From Lunatimonas salinarum (GTDB taxonomy: Bacteria > Bacteroidota > Bacteroidia > Cytophagales > Cyclobacteriaceae): DNA of 64,000 nucleotides. The stretch covers positions 1 through 64,000 of the forward strand of contig NZ_JACVCV010000004.1 of the NCBI RefSeq assembly GCF_017811155.1, given 5' to 3'. Under the pieces are notes generated by a model, which saw only the letters and a program-made list of their open reading frames with translations, made no database searches and had not been told where the DNA came from. A program made the translations under genes and the position numbers. Positions 8,517 through 15,355 of the stretch are shown here, one piece after another (the stretch's first letter is position 1; each line of letters opens with the position of its first letter).

Positions 8517-9842
8517 TTACTCTGCTTGTGCAGTTTTTGGAAGATAGTGTAGAACCACCCGACCCGCTAGGTTGATGTACTCGTTTGCGACCCGTTGAAG
8601 ATCTTCTCGCTTCACTTTTCGAAACTGATCCAATTCCCGGTTGATGTAATCTGTACTTCCATAGAACACATGGGCCTCAGCCAAATTCTGAGCGATACCG
8701 TCCATAGAGCTGTTTTTGCTAACCAGATCATTCTCAATGATATTCTGAAGCTTCTGAAAATCGCTTTCAGAAACTCCTTTTTGTTGCACGTCCACAAGCA
8801 GCCTGTCTATCTCCGATTCAAGTGCTTCTGGCTCAACCCCCATATTTGTGAGCGCATACATGATAAAAACCCCACCATCCTCTAGATCCAAAGGGATGGC
8901 CTGAACAGCCAGTGCCTTCTGTTGATTGTCTACCAACTCCTTGGTCATCAGCGAGGAGTTACCACCGGTCAAGTAGGTAGACAACATCTCCATTGCGTAA
9001 GAATCAGGGTGACTCTTTGGCGGTAGGTTGTACGCCTGAATGATCGCTGGTATTTGTATGTTATCGTATACGATATCTCTGATTTCATTGGTTTTCCGAG
9101 GTTCCTTCACATTGGGCCGGTAAAAATCGCTCGGCCCAGAAGGTATCTCTCCAAAGTAGGCTCTTACCCATTTCTCTGCCTGCGCATACTCAATATCCCC
9201 AGCAATTGTAAGGGTAGCATTATTCGGCACGTAATAGGCTTTGTGGAACCCGATAAATTCATCCAACCGGGCGGCGTCTAAATCCTCCATAGATCCTATC
9301 ACCGCCCACCTGTAGGGATGTTCCTTAAAGGCACGCTTCATGGTCTCCGGAAGAATAGTCCCATAAGGCCTGTTATCGTATGATTGCCTTTTCTCTTCCT
9401 TTATCACCTCTCGCTGCGTATCCACGCCAATCTGATCGATTTTCGGGTGGAGCATGCGCTCACTTTCCATATAAAGTGCTGTCTCCAGATAGTTGGAAGG
9501 GACGATCTCGTAGTAATAGGTAATATCATTCGAGGTGAATGCGTTCAATGTGCCACCAATGGCCTGTATTTTATTCATGTATTCCCCTCTACCGATATTT
9601 TCGGTTCCTTCAAACAACAGGTGTTCAAAAAAATGCGCAAAACCCGTTCTATCGGGTTTCTCATTTTTTGACCCTACATGATAAAGCACCGATACAGCTA
9701 CGATCGGTGTACTATTATCCTGATGCATGATTACATGTAAGCCATTGTCTAAGGTAACTTCCTTAAATTCAATGGTGTTTTGGGCATACAGCGAGAAGCT
9801 GCAAAACAACGCCATCCAGGTGTAAAGGATCGTTTTTGTCAT
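8517..9842 (-). CDS. M16 family zinc peptidase (catalytic subunit)
   Basis: A 441-residue periplasmic metallopeptidase. I chose the start at 9842 because it begins a good signal peptide (MTKTILYTWMALFCSFSLYA); an in-frame start 78 bp further upstream would add a basic, non-signal tail. The inverted zinc motif HFFEH is at residues 70-74 and the third ligand falls in VIKEEKR (glutamate 149 or 150), the standard spacing of about 76. It likely pairs with the inactive M16 protein encoded directly downstream to form a clam-shell peptidase for unfolded peptides. It is the first gene of the cluster. Confidence 0.9.
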   Translation of the reverse strand: MTKTILYTWMALFCSFSLYAQNTIEFKEVTLDNGLHVIMHQDNSTPIVAVSVLYHVGSKNEKPDRTGFAHFFEHLLFEGTENIGRGEYMNKIQAIGGTLNAFTSNDITYYYEIVPSNYLETALYMESERMLHPKIDQIGVDTQREVIKEEKRQSYDNRPYGTILPETMKRAFKEHPYRWAVIGSMEDLDAARLDEFIGFHKAYYVPNNATLTIAGDIEYAQAEKWVRAYFGEIPSGPSDFYRPNVKEPRKTNEIRDIVYDNIQIPAIIQAYNLPPKSHPDSYAMEMLSTYLTGGNSSLMTKELVDNQQKALAVQAIPLDLEDGGVFIMYALTNMGVEPEALESEIDRLLVDVQQKGVSESDFQKLQNIIENDLVSKNSSMDGIAQNLAEAHVFYGSTDYINRELDQFRKVKREDLQRVANEYINLAGRVVLHYLPKTAQAE

Positions 9843-10187
9843 AAGATTATCATTTGCTTTATAGTGGTCACAACTTATCTTCTGCGTTTTAACCCTTCGT
9901 TGCCGACCGCCAATAAGCATTTACAGCATTGGAAGACGACAAGTCAGAATTACCCCCATCTTATTATATAAACAGGCAGCCTTTTCATGCCTTAATGCCC
10001 TAAGCCGGCAAAAATTCACGTGAAGGATGCCACCATTCTTTAATGTACACCACTACAAATAGTAGTTCATGTACTAAACAAAATCAATACCAACTCAAAA
10101 CCTCAAAACCGACCATAATTGTTCGAAAACCCCGAAATAAAAATAAAAAAAGAAAAATCAAAATGAAACCATCACCTTTAATTTCAT
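9843..10187. other. Intergenic region without recognisable gene
   Basis: It holds the upstream region of the M16 cluster and the 3' flank of the DUF2383 gene. The right part (10115-10175) is almost pure A on the plus strand, so it is T-rich behind the minus-strand DUF2383 gene. ACTACaaatAGTAGT-like symmetry lies near 10052-10066. No clear promoter, RNA gene or coding sequence is seen. Confidence 0.5.
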
Positions 10188-10637
10188 TTAAAACTTTTCT
10201 TTCAATGATTCTAAATCACGGATTGCCTGTAATGTTGTGGATCTATGGCCTTGTAACTCGAGCTTTAATCGATCACTCCATGCACCTTTTTGGTCTAGAA
10301 GCTGATCATACTCCCGCACGGCCTTTTCTTCCCCTGTAATACAGGCCTGACACACTTCCTTTTCGTTGTCATGATTCAAGGAAGTTTTAAAATTCATCCA
10401 AGACCGGTGAAAAATACCCAAGAGACTACCTTCTTTCACCGGATTTCCGCCCAACAACCTGATCTCTACTTTGACCTCCTCCGAGAGCTTTAGGCGCTCT
10501 TTCGCTTGATTAATAAAAAAACGCTTCAACTCCTCATTGGTCACATTACGGGCGGCGTCCTTGTAGCCCTGTATTGCATCGTAATTCCTCTCCAATAAGT
10601 CATTCAAATCATGAACAAGTTCCTTCTTTGGCTTCAT
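10188..10637 (-). CDS. DUF2383 ferritin-like four-helix protein
   Basis: A 149-residue, highly charged, helical protein of the PA2169/DUF2383 family. It starts with LVHDLNDLLERNYDAIQGYK and has the internal CQACITGEEKAVREYDQLL helix with glutamates in ferritin-like positions. Members resemble ferritin-like four-helix bundles and are often stress-induced; a metal role is inferred from family resemblance only. No signal peptide. It is separated from the TonB receptor by about 200 bp and probably has its own promoter, though none is obvious. Confidence 0.88.
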   Translation of the reverse strand: MKPKKELVHDLNDLLERNYDAIQGYKDAARNVTNEELKRFFINQAKERLKLSEEVKVEIRLLGGNPVKEGSLLGIFHRSWMNFKTSLNHDNEKEVCQACITGEEKAVREYDQLLDQKGAWSDRLKLELQGHRSTTLQAIRDLESLKEKF

Positions 10638-10843
10638 AGGCAGTTTTCTTTTTACCCAAATAACGCCATATTAACTGAAATACGAAAAGAAACCTAGACA
10701 AAACCATCCCCTTAAAATCCCTAAGAAGGCCCTCAACCACAGAAAACACATCTAAGCAGCTCCAAAAGGCCTCCCTTGCGCCTAAAGCCGCTAAAGAAAA
10801 TAGATACGGTGACAGTGCGCAAATCACCGACATCCTCCTCACT

Positions 10844-13111
10844 TTAAAAGGAAAGCTTGATATTCAACGATACATTCCTTCCTATTTGATGTATACCCAA
10901 TGGCCTGTAGAGAGACATGTGATCCAAGAAGGTTTGATTCAGCAGGTTTGTGCCATTGATGTAGGTATCTACTTGCTTACCCCCAATCAACAAAGTACTT
11001 CCAACATTAAGTCCTAATAGGTAATATCCTGGTGTCGAATCCTCCATTGCAGCCGATCTATTCTGATCAAAAACCAACACACCAGAGACCCCTACATAGG
11101 GCTTGCTGAATTTGCCAAAATCTGACAATTCGATGGTTAGCTCCTTGTTCCATCGAAATGCAGGGATATACGGCAAATAGGAGTTATCTGATCTTCTCTT
11201 ACCGATCACCATACTGTAAGAGGTAGAAGCGGAAAACCATTTCAGCGACTTGGGGTGAATATCCAGCAGGCCTTCCCCACCATAAAGCCTCGCATTGTCC
11301 TGCTCAAATTGCCATAAGATCAAATTCCCCACATTCTCTCCAGTTGGTGCAAAAAAGAGGTAATTATTTACATGGTTATAAAATACTTCTCCGGACAGTG
11401 AAAAGTCATCTGTCTGATACCTAATCCCCATGTCTCCCTGCAAGTTTTGCTCCCGCCCAAAACCGGCATTTCCCCGCTCAAAACGGGATGTTCCGGGGTG
11501 TGGCCCGTTGGAATATAGCTCTGCCAAATCCGGCGCACGGAAGCCGGAGGCGATATTCAGCCTAACCCGCCAATAGTTATCCGGCCGAAAAGTAGCCCCC
11601 CCACTGGCCGTCACCCCGTTAAACTCATTGACTAATTGCCTGTTTTCCGGCTCCCCGGGGAGTAAGAAGCCATAATCGACAAACTTCTGCCTACTTGCAT
11701 CCGCCTTCACCCGCCGAACATCATACCTTAGTCCTCCCTGCACGACCCATGCCTCTTTATTAAAATTCAACAGGCCATAAACTGAACGATCGTCTTTCGT
11801 CGCATCAGGAATCAATATTTCGGCTGCTGCTTCCTGATTTTGATTTTGAAGGTAAAACCCCTGCACACCAAAAATGGCCTCCGTATGTTCGGTAATCGCT
11901 TTATAATACTTAAGGTCATACATGAAATTACGCTGATTAAGACCTAGATCCACTTCGTCAAAATTCTCCTCGACTTCCTGCCGGAAATTCCAGTGATACC
12001 CAAGCGTAATCTTTACCTTATCCTCTCCCAAGAATACGTTGGTTTCTGAATTGAGAAAGTGATCTTTCACATCTTGAAATGGCAGTTGACGTCTACGGTC
12101 ATTTCGGGTAGTTACCAGATCGCCCATCAAATCCTCCTCTAATATGCCGAGCCGCTGTGTCAGGTAGGTGTATCGAATGCGGGTGTCGCCCCATTTTCGT
12201 TGTATTCCCATACCCGCCTTGATATTTTGGGTGCTAAACCGTGTATTACCCACCGCATTCCCATCGCCGTCCAAATAATCTGTGTGGGACTCTGTGGCTG
12301 CACGCAGAGACCAGATAACACCAGACTCCGATGCTCCTTTTACCCCCGTTTCTACTCGGCCGCCCAGCGAATTGGAGTAACCTCTGAGCGTAAGGTCACC
12401 GCTAACCTCACCCGAGGCCGCATCCGAATCTTCGACCAGGTGTACAACGCCCGCCATTGCACCCGATCCATAGATAATGGAAGCTGGGCCCTTTATCAAC
12501 TCGACACTTCCTATACCCGTCTCTGTCATTCCCAATCCATGATCTGCCCCCCATTGCTGATTTTCAAAACGGGCACCTTGGTACACCGACAATACACGAC
12601 TGAAAGACAAGCCCCGTATTACCGGCTTGCTTATTCCAGGGCCTAATGAAATCTCGCTGACTCCTGGGGTCCTTGCCAATGCGGACATTAGACTCGGTGC
12701 AGGGGCCTTGAGGATGGCAGTCTTATTGATCTTCTCTATCGATATCGGAGAGCTTTCTTTGCTCATCACATACGCCCCCGAAACCACCACCTCATCCACC
12801 GTGGTGGTGGACTGTTTCATAGATACGACCAATCTCCTCTGGTTGGCAGGGTTTGACCTTATAATCTTCGTACCATACCCTACAAAGGTAAATTGCAGGG
12901 TAATCTCTCTGCCAGGCAGCAGAGCAAGCTCAAACGATCCCTCCAAATCAGAAACAGTCCCTCTATTCAGCTCTGGAATAAAAACCGTCACTCCAGGCAG
13001 GGGTTCTTTGGTATCGTTGTCCAATACGGTTCCGGAAAGCATATTATTTTCTGCTTGGCCCATGGCCACCCGCAGCATAAAAACACAGGCTATTGTAAGA
13101 TATAATTTCAT
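10844..13111 (-). CDS. TonB-dependent outer-membrane receptor
   Basis: A 755-residue receptor. The signal peptide spans about residues 1-18, a carboxypeptidase-regulatory-like beta-sandwich about 23-110 (LSGTVLDNDTKEPLPGVTV), the plug about 120-235 (VDEVVVSG ... VELIKGPASIIYGSGAMAG), and then a 22-strand barrel ending in a terminal phenylalanine (NIKLSF), the usual outer-membrane signal. The plug segment NQQWGADHGLGM resembles that of zinc- or siderophore-type receptors rather than SusC. No SusD partner is adjacent. The gene upstream encodes a histidine-rich small membrane protein, which hints at metal uptake. A short interspersed repeat unit directly abuts its start codon. Confidence 0.9.
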   Translation of the reverse strand: MKLYLTIACVFMLRVAMGQAENNMLSGTVLDNDTKEPLPGVTVFIPELNRGTVSDLEGSFELALLPGREITLQFTFVGYGTKIIRSNPANQRRLVVSMKQSTTTVDEVVVSGAYVMSKESSPISIEKINKTAILKAPAPSLMSALARTPGVSEISLGPGISKPVIRGLSFSRVLSVYQGARFENQQWGADHGLGMTETGIGSVELIKGPASIIYGSGAMAGVVHLVEDSDAASGEVSGDLTLRGYSNSLGGRVETGVKGASESGVIWSLRAATESHTDYLDGDGNAVGNTRFSTQNIKAGMGIQRKWGDTRIRYTYLTQRLGILEEDLMGDLVTTRNDRRRQLPFQDVKDHFLNSETNVFLGEDKVKITLGYHWNFRQEVEENFDEVDLGLNQRNFMYDLKYYKAITEHTEAIFGVQGFYLQNQNQEAAAEILIPDATKDDRSVYGLLNFNKEAWVVQGGLRYDVRRVKADASRQKFVDYGFLLPGEPENRQLVNEFNGVTASGGATFRPDNYWRVRLNIASGFRAPDLAELYSNGPHPGTSRFERGNAGFGREQNLQGDMGIRYQTDDFSLSGEVFYNHVNNYLFFAPTGENVGNLILWQFEQDNARLYGGEGLLDIHPKSLKWFSASTSYSMVIGKRRSDNSYLPYIPAFRWNKELTIELSDFGKFSKPYVGVSGVLVFDQNRSAAMEDSTPGYYLLGLNVGSTLLIGGKQVDTYINGTNLLNQTFLDHMSLYRPLGIHQIGRNVSLNIKLSF

Positions 13112-13215
13112 CTATCTATAATTGATTTTTAATGGCCAGATGGAATCTCGCATGTTTGCCCCTATAGCTATCGGGGCATCCCAGTGTGTGACGGAAACGT
13201 CATGCTCGATTTCAT
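13112..13215 (-). repeat. Interspersed start-codon-associated repeat, unit A
   Basis: Read toward the TonB receptor, the unit begins with ATGAAATCGAGC (13215 downward), has the strong hairpin centre GCCCCGATAGCTATAGGGGC, and ends with the conserved tail GCGAGATTCCATCTGGCC ... TCAATTATAGATAG directly before the receptor ATG. It is 104 bp from one ATG to the next. Head and tail match the units at 25229-25442 and 54025-54251. Confidence 0.85.
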
Positions 13216-13439
13216 GTAGGATAAATGATTTTTCATCCGTCAACTAGCATCGTACAAGTGGAGACATCCACCCTTCAAACGGAACATAGGCTATATCCTA
13301 TTGCCAGCTGTAAGACTTGGCACTAGTTAACTTCGATGATAAATTGATTTAATAAGAAAGGAAAACACCTATCTATGTTTCAAAAGGAAATTCACGGGTT
13401 ATATATCCGAAAGCAACCTCGCGAAAGGTTTAGGACTAG
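13216..13439. other. Intergenic region between histidine-rich protein and repeat unit A
   Basis: About 220 bp with no coding sequence and no match to the TAnnTTTG promoter in either direction. Together with the repeat it makes a gap of 328 bp between two co-directional genes that I would otherwise expect to be close. Confidence 0.5.
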
Positions 13440-13835
13440 TTAGACGACCCTTTGGATAGGTGATGAAAACCGACAAAAAAGAGCTGGAGGGCCACGGAGG
13501 GAAAGTACCGTCTGATAATCAAATGCAGGAGCAATCGAAAAATATGAAATGGGCTGGATTACATATGCAAACACTTCCCGCTCCATATAGAAAACCACAT
13601 CCGGCCAAAAATACGTTTCGTGAGAAAGCAGATCCAACAGAATAAGCTCGTTTTCTGTATGATCACGTTCTTGCTCTTCTTCCTCTGATAAAAACGGATG
13701 CGCATGACGAATGGTCACACCTGTGGAAAGATTGTGCTCGTGGTAGAAAACCACATTGTTTGCCAACATCAGCATTATCAATACCAGAAAGACATGACTG
13801 ATAGCAGGCACTATTTCCCTTTTCCTACGCATCAA
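13440..13835 (-). CDS. Small membrane protein with histidine motifs, possibly metal-related
   Basis: A 131-residue protein with one hydrophobic segment (about residues 13-32), then a histidine-rich external stretch with FYHEHNLSTG and RHAHPFLS motifs, followed by an acidic run (EEEEQERDH). The second half has aromatic-rich segments and a proline-rich RGPPALF end. I do not recognise a named family. Small proteins with an H-x-H-P-F motif often neighbour TonB receptors in this phylum, which suggests a metal or metallophore uptake role, but this is inference. It is upstream of and co-directional with the TonB receptor. Confidence 0.7.
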   Translation of the reverse strand: MMRRKREIVPAISHVFLVLIMLMLANNVVFYHEHNLSTGVTIRHAHPFLSEEEEQERDHTENELILLDLLSHETYFWPDVVFYMEREVFAYVIQPISYFSIAPAFDYQTVLSLRGPPALFCRFSSPIQRVV

Positions 13836-13976
13836 ATTATTCTAAAACACCGATCATATCATCAAATTATTTGCGGAAAGGTACCTAATTCCCGAAATCA
13901 TTCAAAGGATATCCGTTTCAGCCGCTAATTTTTGGATGTAGAAGGCGTTCTCTATCGTGAAGCGACCGATATTTTT

Positions 13977-13984
13977 TATTTTTG
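13977..13984 (+). promoter_or_regulatory. -7 element very close to a start codon
   Basis: TATTTTTG matches TAnnTTTG and ends only 4 bp before the ATG at 13989. A transcript started at the usual distance would begin at or near the A of the start codon, i.e. leaderless. No -33 TTTG is seen. Confidence 0.4.
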
Positions 13985-13988
13985 CATC

Positions 13989-14363
13989 ATGGTTGATTTT
14001 GATTTTACGCCGGAATCTTATTTTGACGGAACCGGACCTAGCGCTCTAATCGTCAAGTTAACCTATCCGGAAAGCACCTGGGGAGAGGAAATCTCGTTAT
14101 ACGCTACCACCATCGATGGTATCATTTATTTTGAGGCAATTGATTTTTACGGAAATGAATTTTCACTAACTCCAGACCATTCTCAAAAGCCGCTGTCCCT
14201 TCAGGAGCTCATCGTACTGATAGAACGGCTAGAGGTGCAACCTGGGGCAGGATTGGGAAATGTGGATTTGACTCTTTCCGGGATACCTATCGCCAAGAGC
14301 AACTTGTATCCACAGCTTGAGGCCTTCTTTGCCGAGAAGCGAAAACATTTTGGATACCTGTAG
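13989..14363 (+). CDS. Hypothetical protein
   Basis: A 124-residue soluble acidic protein without signal peptide or membrane segment. The start at 13989 (MVDFDFTPESYF) is preferred over an upstream in-frame ATG at 13932, because a promoter-like TATTTTTG lies between them. The sequence has alternating beta-type segments (ALIVKLTYPESTWGEEISLYA, GIIYFEAIDF) and a helix (LSLQELIVLIERLE). I recognise no family. It precedes the AEC transporter in the same direction with a 66-bp gap and may be co-transcribed with it. Confidence 0.7.
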   Translation: MVDFDFTPESYFDGTGPSALIVKLTYPESTWGEEISLYATTIDGIIYFEAIDFYGNEFSLTPDHSQKPLSLQELIVLIERLEVQPGAGLGNVDLTLSGIPIAKSNLYPQLEAFFAEKRKHFGYL

Positions 14364-14429
14364 ATAATCCTATGGATCCGTAGAAATAAGCTGAAAAAAC
14401 ACAGGTTATTTCTAAATTTGCGGTGATTT

Positions 14430-15350
14430 ATGGCAAACATCTACCTGATTGTTTTATGTATCGTTATCGGCGTATTTTTGAGAAAAATCAAAGATTTTCC
14501 AGAAAACGCCCCCCGCACGTTGAATGCGTACCTGATCTACGTAGTGCTACCAGCTATATCACTTTTACATATCTCTAAGATTGAAGTAAGCTTAGCCATC
14601 CTTTTACCAATTCTTGTCGCTTGGATTATCTTCCCACTAACCTGGCTGCTTTTCGGGAAAATTGGTAAAAAATTTGGTTGGAAACGCAATACCATCGGCT
14701 GTCTAATAGTATGTGGAGGACTCTCAAACACGGGATTTGTTGGGTATCCGATTATCGAGGCCATCTACGGCACCGAGGGCTTAAAAATTGCGGTGCTTGT
14801 AGACCAGCCGGGTTCTTTTATTGTGGTAAGTAGCCTAGCCATTATCGTTGCTTCTATCTATGGATCAGAAAAAATGCGCAAAAGAGACATTTCCAAAAAA
14901 GTTCTCCTTTTCCCTCCCTTCTTGTTTTTTCTAATAGCCGCCGCCCTCAACCTGGCACAAGTTGAAATAAAGGGCAGCTTTGAAGCGATCTTAGAAAGCT
15001 TAGCTTCCACCTTAACACCTATAGCGCTAATCGCCGTGGGAATGCAGCTACAAATCAACCTCAAAGACATCAAGGACCATTACCTTTGGTATGGACTTGG
15101 CTACAAATTGCTATTAGCACCCCTGGTTATATTTATACTATACGGATTATTTTTGGATAAAAGCGGCGATCAGGGCTTAATTTATAAAGTGAGTGTGCTG
15201 GAAGCGGGTATGGCTCCCATGATCACTTCCTCAATCATCGCAACCACTTATGACCTTAGACCAAAAATGGCCTCGCTCCTCGTTGGACTAGGAATTCCGC
15301 TGTCCTTCCTTTCGCTGGTACTCTGGTACTACCTGGTGGAAACTTTTTGA
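14430..15350 (+). CDS. AEC family (auxin efflux carrier-type) transporter
   Basis: A 306-residue inner-membrane protein with about ten transmembrane segments in two similar halves. The AEC marks are visible: an N-terminal LPAISLLHISK segment, the GLSNTGFVGYPII motif at about residues 91-103, and a C-terminal EAGMAPMITSSIIATTYDL motif. Such carriers export or import organic acids or other small anions; the substrate cannot be told. It ends 5 bp before the convergent AsmA-like gene ends. Confidence 0.9.
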   Translation: MANIYLIVLCIVIGVFLRKIKDFPENAPRTLNAYLIYVVLPAISLLHISKIEVSLAILLPILVAWIIFPLTWLLFGKIGKKFGWKRNTIGCLIVCGGLSNTGFVGYPIIEAIYGTEGLKIAVLVDQPGSFIVVSSLAIIVASIYGSEKMRKRDISKKVLLFPPFLFFLIAAALNLAQVEIKGSFEAILESLASTLTPIALIAVGMQLQINLKDIKDHYLWYGLGYKLLLAPLVIFILYGLFLDKSGDQGLIYKVSVLEAGMAPMITSSIIATTYDLRPKMASLLVGLGIPLSFLSLVLWYYLVETF

Positions 15351-15355
15351 TAACC

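Noticed and set aside
10043-10339. A plus-strand frame of 98 codons starting in A-rich DNA.
   Set aside because: It runs into the DUF2383 gene in antisense, and its first half is a low-complexity lysine- and threonine-rich translation of poly-A DNA.
10609-10842. A 77-codon minus-strand frame between the DUF2383 and TonB receptor genes.
   Set aside because: It overlaps the start of the DUF2383 gene in another frame, has no ribosome-site or promoter support, and its hydrophobic composition is that of AT-rich spacer.
12200-13121. Two long open frames of 148 and 164 codons on the plus strand.
   Set aside because: They lie antisense within the TonB receptor gene, which has full domain support; their translations lack coherent secondary structure or motifs.
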